From contig JBGFRC010000019.1 of assembly GCA_041695325.1 (NCBI GenBank), positions 1 to 64,000 on the forward strand: DNA of 64,000 nucleotides. Direction: 5' to 3'. Made by a program: the position numbers and the translations under genes. Within the stretch, counting starts at the first letter, position 1, and every line of letters begins with the position of its first letter. Origin of the DNA: SURF-13 sp041695325. Its GTDB lineage: Bacteria; Pseudomonadota; Gammaproteobacteria; SURF-13. The notes beneath the pieces were generated by a model. It did no database searches and had not been told where the DNA came from. It worked only from the letters and a program-made list of their open reading frames with translations. Positions 26,720 through 34,952 of the stretch are shown here, piece after piece.

Positions 26720-28693
26720 TCAGTTCAATTTCACACCTTTGCTGTTGTCTTTCGTGGCGGCGAGGCGCTCCTGTGAAACCTTGATCATGGCTTGCAGCTG
26801 GTCGGCGATCAGTTTGGCTTGCCGGGTGTCACCCGTCAACTCCACCACCTGGCGCGTAAGGTCGTAATAAGTAAAAAGCTCCGTGCTTTCCAGATACGTG
26901 TAAGGCATGCCCGCCTCCAGCATTTGTCTCGCCTCTTGCAGCCTGCCTTGAGGCAGCAGCAATGTGGCGTACTGCGTGCGCGCCTGATAATAACGCGGAT
27001 CCAGCGCGAGGGCGCGCCGGTATTGGGCTTCCGCCCCGGCGGCCCAGCCTGCGCCGCTCAAGGCGGGGTTGTACTGATAGAGCTGGCCGCGCGTCAGGCA
27101 GGTCTGGGGGCGCAGCGGATTCAGGCGCTCCGCCCTGGCGAGCAAATCTAGGGCGTAATCGTAGAGGATTTTTTTGTCCTGCTCCGTGGCAATCGTAGCC
27201 GCCTGGAGCAGGTGGCGCACCAGGTCGGCGTGAGTGGCGAGTACGCTGTCGGCCATGGGCGTGAGTCTGGCCGCTTTGGCAAGCAGACGGTAAGATAGCT
27301 CAAGCTGTCCCTTGCCCGCCTGTTCAATGGCGCTGCGGTAATAGAGGGCGGAGGCTCCCTGGGTGGCAAAGTAGATCAGCGGGAACAGAACGAGCAGAGC
27401 GGCCATCGTATGATACGCCGGCGGCCGCAGCCAGCGCGCGGGCTGTAAGCGGATGACGGGCGCGCCGTTGACCTGTGCCGCGAGCTGATTAAAGCGCCCC
27501 AGCACCAGGCCCGCCACCAGCAGCGTGGGTGAAATATAGAGATTAAAGTTGAAAAAACTGTGCGCGGCGATGGCGAGCAGGCCGGCGCACAAGCCTGTGG
27601 CCTCGACCTTCACCCCGCCCGGCGCGCCGCCGTGGCGCAACACCCGCACCCAAGCCCACAGCACGGAAAGGAGCACCGCAAGCAACAGCAACAAGCCCGG
27701 CCAGCCGGCCTCAATCCAGATTTGCAGGTAATCGTTGTGCGCGAAGTAACCGCTGCTGCCGTCGGCGGGGTGGCGGTAAGGCGGCCAGGCCAGCCAGAAG
27801 GTGCCGATGCCCATCCCGTACCACGGCGCATCCTGCAACATCCTCCAGGCCTGCGACCAGATTTGCAGCCGCCCCGGATCGGCGCTGGCCGGATGGGTCA
27901 GGGTGCCGAGCCGCTCCAGCACGCCGCCCTGCCAGAGCAGATTGGAAAACAGCAAGGCGAGGAGCGCGAGCAGCAACAGCACGCGGCTGCGTTGCACCGG
28001 AACGTAGCCGCGCACCACCCATAACAAAAGCAAAAAACTGATGAAGAAACTGGCAATCGCCCCGCGCCCCTTGGTGAGCATGATGGCGAAGAACAATGCA
28101 AACAACCCCGCGCCCAGGAGGCGCAAGGCCCGGCGCTGGCCGTCCGGTTGCAGGAGAAACCAGGCCGAGGCCGGGAGCGCGATGAGATTCAAAAACGCGG
28201 CGTGGGAGTTAATGTCGAGAAACACCGAGCGTGGGGCCTCCCCCCGCCCCAGCATCTGGTACGCCGCCCAGAGCGCGAGCGCCCATCCGGTCAGCGCTAT
28301 CGCGGTGGAGCTCAGCTTCCACCAGCGCTGTTGATCAGAGGCCAGGGTGTAGAGCCAGAAGGCGAGCGCAAAGGTGCCGATGATCCAGAAATAGTTCAGC
28401 CCCACCATGGGAACGGGATGCCAGAGCAGCGACATGCCGAGCCACAGCCAGAACAGGCTGAGCCAGAGCGCGATGGCGGTGTTAGGGATGCGTATGCCCG
28501 CGCCGTGCCAACGCCAAGCGAGCAGGCCTAAGGCGGCAAACAGCAGGAGGGAGTAGAGGGCGAAAAACTCGATGCGGATGCCGTTGAACCACAGCGCGGG
28601 AACCAGCGCCGCTGACAATAGCAACGGGCCAAGATATGCTACCCTGCTTGCGCGCGGCGCGCAGGCAAGGCTCCTTTGACTAGCGCTGAACAT
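26720..28693 (-). CDS. O-antigen ligase/Wzy-C family protein with TPR tail (possible pilin glycosyltransferase)
   Basis: 657 aa. About 11-12 TM segments in the first ~430 residues, including the large periplasmic loop with the Wzy_C signature YFAHNDYLQIWIEAGWPG (invariant His). Residues ~440-650 are a soluble TPR-like region (EAQYRRALALDPRYYQARTQYA). This is the architecture of PglL/TfpO-type oligosaccharyltransferases as well as of O-antigen ligases. Its place between the major pilin and mshC suggests pilin glycosylation; this is inference, since WaaL-type function cannot be excluded. Confidence 0.8.
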   Translation of the reverse strand: MFSASQRSLACAPRASRVAYLGPLLLSAALVPALWFNGIRIEFFALYSLLLFAALGLLAWRWHGAGIRIPNTAIALWLSLFWLWLGMSLLWHPVPMVGLNYFWIIGTFALAFWLYTLASDQQRWWKLSSTAIALTGWALALWAAYQMLGRGEAPRSVFLDINSHAAFLNLIALPASAWFLLQPDGQRRALRLLGAGLFALFFAIMLTKGRGAIASFFISFLLLLWVVRGYVPVQRSRVLLLLALLALLFSNLLWQGGVLERLGTLTHPASADPGRLQIWSQAWRMLQDAPWYGMGIGTFWLAWPPYRHPADGSSGYFAHNDYLQIWIEAGWPGLLLLLAVLLSVLWAWVRVLRHGGAPGGVKVEATGLCAGLLAIAAHSFFNFNLYISPTLLVAGLVLGRFNQLAAQVNGAPVIRLQPARWLRPPAYHTMAALLVLFPLIYFATQGASALYYRSAIEQAGKGQLELSYRLLAKAARLTPMADSVLATHADLVRHLLQAATIATEQDKKILYDYALDLLARAERLNPLRPQTCLTRGQLYQYNPALSGAGWAAGAEAQYRRALALDPRYYQARTQYATLLLPQGRLQEARQMLEAGMPYTYLESTELFTYYDLTRQVVELTGDTRQAKLIADQLQAMIKVSQERLAATKDNSKGVKLN

Positions 28694-28702
28694 GGAAACC
28701 GC

Positions 28703-28734
28703 TACACCCGGGCGGCGCCGGCCGCCCGGGTGTA
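28703..28734 (-). terminator. Strong hairpin downstream of the major pilin
   Basis: Perfect 13-14 bp stem (ACACCCGGGCGGC with GCCGCCCGGGTGT) around GCCG, between the pilin stop and the ligase start. No T-run follows on the minus strand, so it probably stabilises the pilin mRNA end or only partly terminates, leaving more pilin than downstream message. Confidence 0.7.
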
Positions 28735-28757
28735 TTCAGGACCAGACTGAAACCGAC

Positions 28758-29195
28758 TTAACAGCCAGTGATAGTCGGCGTGACGGTCGGTACACCGTTA
28801 ACTGCAGCTTGAGTATAGGTTACCTGACAGGTCGCGCTGCCGCCGGTTGCGGGCCGGAATGTCGCGGTTCCCGCGCTATAAGAAGAAGTATAGCCCGACG
28901 TATCCGCAAGCGCTGTACCTATGCCTGCTACGGTCCCCGCGGGATAGAAATTCACCATGGTAACGTTGGCGCCTTCCATGCTGATGGTAGAATTAGCGCC
29001 CGCGCCGGTGGCCAGCGAGATGCTGCGCGCCAGCGCCCCCGCCGCCCTCAGACTGCCCGCCAAGGCGTTGACGGCGGCCTCGCGCGCCTCGCCGGCCAAA
29101 TTAACGAACCTCGGCACGGCAAAGGCCGCGAGGATGCCGAGGATGACGATGACCAGGACGAGTTCAATCAGGGTGAAACCACGTTGCTTGCTCAT
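28758..29195 (-). CDS. mshA: MSHA major pilin
   Basis: 145 aa from the ATG at 29195 (GGAG ribosome site). Leader MSKQRG, then the textbook type IVa N-terminus FTLIELVLVIVILGILAAFAVPRF with Glu at +5. A C-terminal pair of cysteines (ATCQV and TGC at the end) should close the D-region loop. Its own sigma70 promoter upstream and a strong hairpin downstream fit a highly expressed subunit. Confidence 0.92.
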   Translation of the reverse strand: MSKQRGFTLIELVLVIVILGILAAFAVPRFVNLAGEAREAAVNALAGSLRAAGALARSISLATGAGANSTISMEGANVTMVNFYPAGTVAGIGTALADTSGYTSSYSAGTATFRPATGGSATCQVTYTQAAVNGVPTVTPTITGC

Positions 29196-29340
29196 GTTTG
29201 TTCTCCAATTTTTTTTAGGGGCCGCAGCCCGTTGTCTTGGTTCCGGCCAGCGCGTGTGCCGCAGCACAGTTCCTGGCGCAATCCCTTCGGAACAAGCTGA
29301 GCCTCGTTTCCTTACGACATCATTACAACCAAAGCTGGTT

Positions 29341-29369
29341 TTTATAATGCAAAGGTTCCGCCGCGTCAA
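29341..29369 (-). promoter_or_regulatory. Sigma70 promoter of the major pilin
   Basis: On the minus strand TTGACG (29369-29364), 17 bases, TATAAA (29346-29341). Predicted start near 29333, giving a ~140-nt leader before the pilin ATG. Confidence 0.7.
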
Positions 29370-29377
29370 GCACCCTT

Positions 29378-29425
29378 AAGTCCCTCTCCGCCCCCCTTTT
29401 TTTATCAAAAAGAGAGGGGGATCTT
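29378..29425. repeat. C/G-rich palindromic repeat upstream of mshA
   Basis: AAGTCCCTCTCCGCCCCCC, a T/A centre, then AGAGAGGGGGATCTT. Same family as the repeats in glyQ and rsmD. It lies directly upstream of the pilin promoter. Confidence 0.75.
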
Positions 29426-29440
29426 GACGCGCCGGGTACA

Positions 29441-30088
29441 CTATCCGTAGAGCACCGACAAAACACCCCAGCCGTGGGTGAACGCAATAAAGCCCAGGCT
29501 GGTCAGCGCATACAGGCTGCCTAGCACAATCAGGAGCGCGATGAAGCGTGGGTGACGCGCGGCCAGGCGGTCAGGGTGGTGGTGCACCCGGTCTAAAAGT
29601 TGCGCCAGCTTGTCGCCGCCGCTGTACCAGCGGTTGCTCCATGTTTCAAATGGGCGCAGCAGGCTGGGCCTGATGACCAGGCAAATACCGACGATCAGCG
29701 TCAGCACGCTGGTGAGCGCGATTATAAAAGCGGCCGAGTCCAGCAACCAACTGGCAAGCTGGGGGTTGTCATCCTGCATCATGCGCAGGATGGCGGTCTT
29801 GTCGTAATTGAAGCCCAGTTGGTATAGCACATAGACCGCGCCCGCGATGAACAGCGCGCCGACCCAACGGTGGTTGTGGTATACGGTACGCTCGATGTAG
29901 CGCGTGGCGTCCATGGGCCGGGTAAGCGATTGCGTGGAAAACCATTTATTGAGCCGCTGACTGAGCGAGAACAGCCGCTCAGGGTAAAGGTATAACCACA
30001 CACCGACGATCAAACTCAGCGCCGCTCCGCCCAGCAGCAGGGCGAGCAGCGTCTCCAGCAGTGTCTCACTCAAGATGTGCCACTGCAT
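29441..30088 (-). CDS. Unrecognised four-TM protein in the msh locus, internally duplicated
   Basis: 215 aa, not recognised. Four membrane helices. The two halves look alike: VGVWLYLYPERLFSLSQRLN...IERTVYHNHRWVGALFIAG...LYQLGF against VGICLVIRPSLLRPFETWSN...LDRVHHHPDRLAARHPRFIALLIVLG...LTSLGF. Each half is TM, RP-type amphipathic loop with His residues, TM. It sits between the prepilin and the major pilin, 9 nt from the former, so it is part of the operon. Confidence 0.75.
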   Translation of the reverse strand: MQWHILSETLLETLLALLLGGAALSLIVGVWLYLYPERLFSLSQRLNKWFSTQSLTRPMDATRYIERTVYHNHRWVGALFIAGAVYVLYQLGFNYDKTAILRMMQDDNPQLASWLLDSAAFIIALTSVLTLIVGICLVIRPSLLRPFETWSNRWYSGGDKLAQLLDRVHHHPDRLAARHPRFIALLIVLGSLYALTSLGFIAFTHGWGVLSVLYG

Positions 30089-30097
30089 AAGGCAACC

Positions 30098-30787
30098 TTA
30101 ACTCAAACTCCAGGCGTAAGACTCCACGGCGTCGAGCCGCACGCCGCGTATCTGTTCCGTGTCTTTGTCGAACACGCGGTTGCCATTAAGGTCGTCGTAA
30201 TCCAGACGCACCGCAAAGCGCGCGCGCGGCGGGCCGAGCAGGGTGGTTTTAAAATATTCGCCGTACTTGACCCGGTAGACTAATGTACCATCGCGCGTGT
30301 CAAAGTACCACTCGCCGCCCTCGATGGCGGCCGGGTCGGGGCCGGAGAGCTCCCCCAGGTAGTTTTTCGGTTTTTTGCTGAGCCGGTCCATGGGGTTACT
30401 GCCCTCCAGCGCATACAGCCCCTTGACATCATCGCGGGCGACATGCGCCGCGACCTCGATGTTCAAGGCGCTTTGCAGCGCGCCCACCGCGTTTTCCAGG
30501 GCGGCGCGCTCGGCGTCCACACGTATTTCCAGCAATTTATCAATGCCGATGACATAGAGGATGCTGATCAGAATGACGACTATCACCATTTCAATCAGGG
30601 AAAAGCCGCGTGCTACCCTCTCCCCTGCCCTCTCCCGCACGCGGGAGATGGGGCTAAATAATAAATTCCTCCTCTGCTTCGCTACACCCTTCACTTCGCT
30701 ACACCCTTCGCTTCGCTCTTCCCTCTCCCCTCGGGGGAGAGGGATTGAGGGAGAGGGGAGAGGTGGTGTTGCGCGGGGCGGGTTCAT
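30098..30787 (-). CDS. MSHA prepilin-like protein (MshB/MshF position) with a repeat-encoded leader
   Basis: 229 aa from the ATG at 30787, which overlaps the mshG stop as TAATG. The pilin helix ARG-FSLIEMVIVVILISILYV begins only at residue 62, whereas normal prepilin leaders are 5-15 residues. The extra ~55 residues (TPPLPSPSIPLPRGEREE and on) are translated from palindromic repeats at 30612-30768. A GTG at 30640 would give an 11-residue leader but has no ribosome site. C-terminus: EWYFDTRDGTLVYRV, a GspH/MshB-like fold. Confidence 0.78.
   Translation of the reverse strand: MNPPRATPPLPSPSIPLPRGEREERSEGCSEVKGVAKQRRNLLFSPISRVRERAGERVARGFSLIEMVIVVILISILYVIGIDKLLEIRVDAERAALENAVGALQSALNIEVAAHVARDDVKGLYALEGSNPMDRLSKKPKNYLGELSGPDPAAIEGGEWYFDTRDGTLVYRVKYGEYFKTTLLGPPRARFAVRLDYDDLNGNRVFDKDTEQIRGVRLDAVESYAWSLS
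30612..30768. repeat. Repeat cluster inside the prepilin leader
   Basis: Two imperfect palindromes, 30612-30653 (CTACCCTCTCCCC with GGGAGATGGGG) and 30716-30768 (CTTCCCTCTCCCC with GGGGAGAGG arms), separated by a stretch with two copies of CTTCGCTACACCCTTC. The whole is an open frame on the minus strand. Confidence 0.8.
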
Positions 30788-32016
30788 TACGCTCCGCCGC
30801 GCGCGGCCTTGGCCAGGTCCCACATGGGCAGGAACACGCCCAGCGCCAGAATCAGCACCATGGCGCCGATGGCCACGATCAGCACCGGCTCCACGTTGGC
30901 GCTCAAGTTCTTGATGTCATAGTCCACTTCGCGCTCGTAGAATTCCGCCACTTGCTGCATCATGGCGTCCAGCGCGCCAGTCTCCTCGCCCACGCCCATC
31001 ATCTGCAACACCATGGGGGTAAACATGCCGGAGAGCGCGGCAGTGCGCGCCACGCTCTCGCCGCGCTCGATGCCGTTGCGCATGGCCAGGATGTGGTCGC
31101 CGATGTAGCGGTTGTCCACCGCGTTCGCCACCACCGTGAGCCCCTGCACCAGCGGCACACCGGCGCGCTGTGTCATGGCAAAGGAGCGCGCGAAGCGCGC
31201 CAGGGTGGCGCGGTTGAGGATGTCGCCGAGCAGGGGTATTCTCAGCTTGAAGCGGTCCCACGCATAACGCCCGTGATCGGTTTTGATCCAGGCGCGCAGT
31301 CCGATGATGCCGAGCAGCAATACGGCCAGCATATAGGGCCAATAGCCGACAAAGAAATTTGATGTCCCGATCAGAATCTTGGTGGCCCACGGCAGTTCGG
31401 CCTTGAAGCCCGCGAAGATTTTGGCGAAGGCCGGGATCACCCAGATGTTGATGATAGTGATGGCCACGGCAATCGCAAACAGCACGATGACGGGATAACG
31501 CAGCGCGGATTTGATGCGGTCGCGCCTGTCCTTTTCCGTTTCCAGATATTTTGAAATTTGCAGAAAGGCCTGATCCAGGTTGCCGCTGTTCTCGCCCACC
31601 TGCACGATGCTCACGATCAGATTAGTAAAGATATGCGGGTGGCGGTTGAGAGAGCTGGAGAGATCTCGTCCGCTTTGCAGGCTGTCCGCCACGTCCTTCA
31701 GCGCCTGTTTCAAAATATGCTTGCGCGTGGACTCGGCGAGACCGGTCAGCGCCTGGGTGATGGGCACACCGGCCTTGGTGAGCGTATACATCTGGTGGCT
31801 GAACAGAATCAGGTCTGACAACTCCACCTTGACCTGGCCAAGGCGGCGCTTCAACATGATCAAGACGTCCGTCTCCGGCCGCGCCTCGACGATGTCTATC
31901 GGCGTGATGCCACTGTTGAACAATTGGCTGGCGACGGTGTCGGCGCTCACTCCGTCTATCGAGCCCTTGACGAGCTCCCCGCGCAGGCTGCGGCCTTGAT
32001 AGTTGAACAGCGGCAT
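30787..32016 (-). CDS. mshG: MSHA platform protein MshG (GspF/PilC family)
   Basis: Inner-membrane platform of the pilus motor. 409 aa with two T2SSF domains: FSHQMYTLTKAGVPITQALTGL and FARSFAMTQRAGVPLVQGLTVV. Three TMs (IVLFAIAVAITIINIWVIP, YMLAVLLLGIIGL, VLIVAIGAMVLILALGVFLP). Starts 6 nt after mshE; stop overlaps the next start. Confidence 0.95.
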   Translation of the reverse strand: MPLFNYQGRSLRGELVKGSIDGVSADTVASQLFNSGITPIDIVEARPETDVLIMLKRRLGQVKVELSDLILFSHQMYTLTKAGVPITQALTGLAESTRKHILKQALKDVADSLQSGRDLSSSLNRHPHIFTNLIVSIVQVGENSGNLDQAFLQISKYLETEKDRRDRIKSALRYPVIVLFAIAVAITIINIWVIPAFAKIFAGFKAELPWATKILIGTSNFFVGYWPYMLAVLLLGIIGLRAWIKTDHGRYAWDRFKLRIPLLGDILNRATLARFARSFAMTQRAGVPLVQGLTVVANAVDNRYIGDHILAMRNGIERGESVARTAALSGMFTPMVLQMMGVGEETGALDAMMQQVAEFYEREVDYDIKNLSANVEPVLIVAIGAMVLILALGVFLPMWDLAKAARGGA

Positions 32017-32022
32017 GACGGT

Positions 32023-33801
32023 TTACCAACTGTGCGCCGCTCGCGCGGCGGCCTTTCCGCCGGGAGCAAGCTCCTGCGCCGGCGGCGGGACTTCTTCCAT
32101 CTCCTCGCCTTCGCCAAATATGCGCATCACTTCGTCTAGCGTGGTAATGCCGTCCCTGGCATAATCCAGCGCGCACTCTATCAAGGTGCCGTGTCCGAGG
32201 CGCTGTCTGGCAAGCTTCCTGAACTCTTCCACGTCCTCGCGGCGCAACGCATTGCCCAGCGCTTCGTCTAGCTCCAGCAGTTCGTACACGCCGATGCGCC
32301 CCCGATAACCGGTGTTGTTGCAGTGCGGGCAGCCCGCGCCGTGGCGGAACGCCGCGCTCTCCGCGGCATCGCCCGTGAAACCCTGCAGCCAGGCCAGTGG
32401 GTGCGCGTCGGGCTGGTGCGGCTCCGCGCAGGATTCACAGATGCGGCGCACCAGGCGCTGCGCGATCACGGCATCCAGCGCGGCGGCCACCATATAACCC
32501 TCGGCGCCCATGTCGAGCAGGCGCGTGGCGCAACCCACGGAGTCGTTGGTGTGCAGAGTGGACAGCACCAGGTGGCCGGTCATGGCGGCGCGCAGACCGA
32601 TCTCCGCGGTCTCCTGGTCGCGCATTTCGCCCACCAGCACGATGTCCGGGTCATGGCGCAGGGCGGAACGCAGCACGCGTGCGAAGCTGAGGCCGATCCT
32701 GGTATTGACCTGCACCTGGTTGATGCGCGGTATGCGGTATTCCACCGGGTCTTCCACGGTGATGATCTTGCTCTCCGCGCTGTTGATGTGCGACAGCGCC
32801 GCGTACAGCGTGGTGGTCTTGCCACTGCCGGTGGGGCCGGTGATGAGCACCATGCCTTGCGGCTTGGTGATCAGCCGGTGGAAACGGCGCAGCATGTCGG
32901 GCGGCATGCCCAGTTGGTCGAGATTGAGCAGACCGCTGGATTTATCGAGCAAGCGCATCACCACCGACTCACCGTCATAAATAGGCATGGTGGAAAGACG
33001 CACGTCTATCACCCCGTCCTTGACTTTAATGGCGAAACGCCCGTCCTGCGGCAGCCGCTTTTCCGCGATATCCAGACCTGACATGAGTTTCAGGCGCGAC
33101 GCCAGGACGGAGGCAATGTGCTTTTCCTTCAGCAATCGTTCATGCAGCACGCCGTCTATGCGCTGGCGGATGCGCAGCACGGTTTCGTCCGGTTCGATGT
33201 GGATGTCGGATGCGCCGATCTGTACCGCATCCTCAAACATGGATTGCAGCAACTTCACCACCGGCGCATCCGTGACATCGGCGGCCTGCGCCAAACCGGC
33301 CAGATCAAATTCGTTGGCCGCCATCTCCTCGCCCAGCTGCTCGGCGAAACTGATGATCTCCTCGGTGCGGCGGTAGACGGTGTCCAGGGTGCGCAACAGA
33401 TCCGCCTCACGCACCAAGGCCAGGCGCAACGGCCGTTTCAGTATGCGCGCAAGCTCGTCGTAGGCGAAGATGTCGGTGGGATCAGCCATGCCGAGGAGGT
33501 ACTCGTCCGCCTTCTCCTCCAGCACGATGGCGCGGAAACGGCGCGCGTAAGTCTCGCTCAACAGGCGCACGGTGTCGGAAGAGAACTTGTAATACCGGAG
33601 GTCAACAAAAGGAATCTGCAACTGGCGCGAGAGGAAATCGAGCAGCCTGTCTTCCTCGATGAAACCGTTTTCGATCAGCACCCGGCCCAGCTTGCGCCCG
33701 CTCTTTTTCTGGATGGCGAGCGCACTGCTGAGCTGAGTCTCGGAGATCTCCTTGTTTTGCACCAGGAGATCGCCGAGCCTGATCTTTTTACGTGGGATCA
33801 T
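32023..33801 (-). CDS. mshE: MSHA assembly ATPase MshE (GspE/PilB family)
   Basis: Cytoplasmic ATPase powering pilus extension. 592 aa. The N-terminal MshEN domain (GDLLVQNKEISETQLSSAL and the DLRYYKF region) is a known c-di-GMP-binding fold, so c-di-GMP control is expected; the EAL-GGDEF protein at 47.7 kb is a candidate source. Walker A GPTGSGKTTTLYAAL near residue 320, His box and the C-terminal zinc tetracysteine (CESC and CPHC). Overlaps mshN by 4 nt. Confidence 0.95.
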   Translation of the reverse strand: MIPRKKIRLGDLLVQNKEISETQLSSALAIQKKSGRKLGRVLIENGFIEEDRLLDFLSRQLQIPFVDLRYYKFSSDTVRLLSETYARRFRAIVLEEKADEYLLGMADPTDIFAYDELARILKRPLRLALVREADLLRTLDTVYRRTEEIISFAEQLGEEMAANEFDLAGLAQAADVTDAPVVKLLQSMFEDAVQIGASDIHIEPDETVLRIRQRIDGVLHERLLKEKHIASVLASRLKLMSGLDIAEKRLPQDGRFAIKVKDGVIDVRLSTMPIYDGESVVMRLLDKSSGLLNLDQLGMPPDMLRRFHRLITKPQGMVLITGPTGSGKTTTLYAALSHINSAESKIITVEDPVEYRIPRINQVQVNTRIGLSFARVLRSALRHDPDIVLVGEMRDQETAEIGLRAAMTGHLVLSTLHTNDSVGCATRLLDMGAEGYMVAAALDAVIAQRLVRRICESCAEPHQPDAHPLAWLQGFTGDAAESAAFRHGAGCPHCNNTGYRGRIGVYELLELDEALGNALRREDVEEFRKLARQRLGHGTLIECALDYARDGITTLDEVMRIFGEGEEMEEVPPPAQELAPGGKAAARAAHSW

Positions 33802-34952
33802 GGCGCCGGCGTCTGCGCCTCCAGGCGATTAATCTTGCGTTGCACGAATTCCAGCGCAGCCCCGGTGAGGGTGCCGGAACTCTGCGCGCGCCGGTAGGCG
33901 CTCAGCGCGTCGCCCGGATTTTGCTGCGCCTCCAGCGAAATGGCGAGCCCCATCCACCACACGCCCTGGTTCGGCTCCAGACGCAGCGCGATCTGGTAAG
34001 CGGTCACCGCCTGCCCGTGATCCGAGGCGCGCTGATAAAGGGCGGCGAGCAGCGCGTGGTATTCGGCGTCCGTGTCGGCCGCCGCCTGCCGCTGCAAAAC
34101 CTGCAATGCGCCTGAAATATCGCCGCGCTGCGCCAGCAGGCGCGCGTGCAGCTTGCTGAACAGGGTGTAGCGCGAATCCAACATGGCGCCCGCCGCGAGC
34201 AGATTTTCCGCCTCGCTGATGCGGCCGGTCCTCAGATAAATCTCCGTGAGCAGCTCGCGGCTCTTGTGGTGGCGCGGCTGCTGCGCCAGGGTCTCGCGCA
34301 GATTCCGCTGAGCGTCTGCCATCTTGCCGTTTTGCAGCGCCTCCACTGCCTCCTGGTAGCCACGCTCGGCCAACTGATCAGGCCCTTCAGCGCTGGGTTT
34401 TTTGATAGGCGCGGGTAGAGGGACCTGTTCCTCCGCCCGCGCCACACGCGGTTCACGAGGGGGGGCGGCTTCAACGGCGCTCGCGGGTTTGGCTTCCTGC
34501 GGTGCTGGCGCCACAGGCGCAGACCCGACAGGGGAGACAGCCGGCGTCTCAACGGCCGCGGGTTCCGTGACCTGGGGCGCCGGCGCTTCCGTAGTGGCAA
34601 CGGCCGGCGCGGGAATATTTTCTGCGGCGGCCTGCTGCGGGGCAGAGATGCCCTCCGTATCGGTTGCCTGCTGGGCGGGGGCGGCCGGCGCCTGCACCAC
34701 GGTTTCAGGAGCCTTGTCAACGGAAGTGCCGCTGCTATACCAAAGATAAACCGTCAGCAATACGGCAAAGCCCGCCGCGATGCCGCCGAGACGCAGCCAG
34801 TTGACCGAGCGCAGGCCGGAGAGCATGTTACCGGATGACGTGCCAGGCTGGGCCGGCCAGGACAGGTTGTCTAGCACGCCGCCGGGCTTGGAGCCTTGCG
34901 CTTGTGCGCGGCGGCTCTCCAGGTCGCGCAGCATCTGGTTGATGAGACTCAT
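33798..34952 (-). CDS. mshN: MSHA biogenesis TPR protein MshN
   Basis: 384 aa. Short cytoplasmic N-terminus (MSLINQMLRDLESRR), one TM at ~53-71 (LGGIAAGFAVLLTVYLWY), a ~120-residue Ala/Pro/Glu linker, then TPR repeats (GYQEAVEALQNGKMADAQRN, LLAALYQRASDHGQAVTAYQ). Start of this type and neighbours mshM/mshE fit MshN. Confidence 0.88.
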   Translation of the reverse strand: MSLINQMLRDLESRRAQAQGSKPGGVLDNLSWPAQPGTSSGNMLSGLRSVNWLRLGGIAAGFAVLLTVYLWYSSGTSVDKAPETVVQAPAAPAQQATDTEGISAPQQAAAENIPAPAVATTEAPAPQVTEPAAVETPAVSPVGSAPVAPAPQEAKPASAVEAAPPREPRVARAEEQVPLPAPIKKPSAEGPDQLAERGYQEAVEALQNGKMADAQRNLRETLAQQPRHHKSRELLTEIYLRTGRISEAENLLAAGAMLDSRYTLFSKLHARLLAQRGDISGALQVLQRQAAADTDAEYHALLAALYQRASDHGQAVTAYQIALRLEPNQGVWWMGLAISLEAQQNPGDALSAYRRAQSSGTLTGAALEFVQRKINRLEAQTPAP

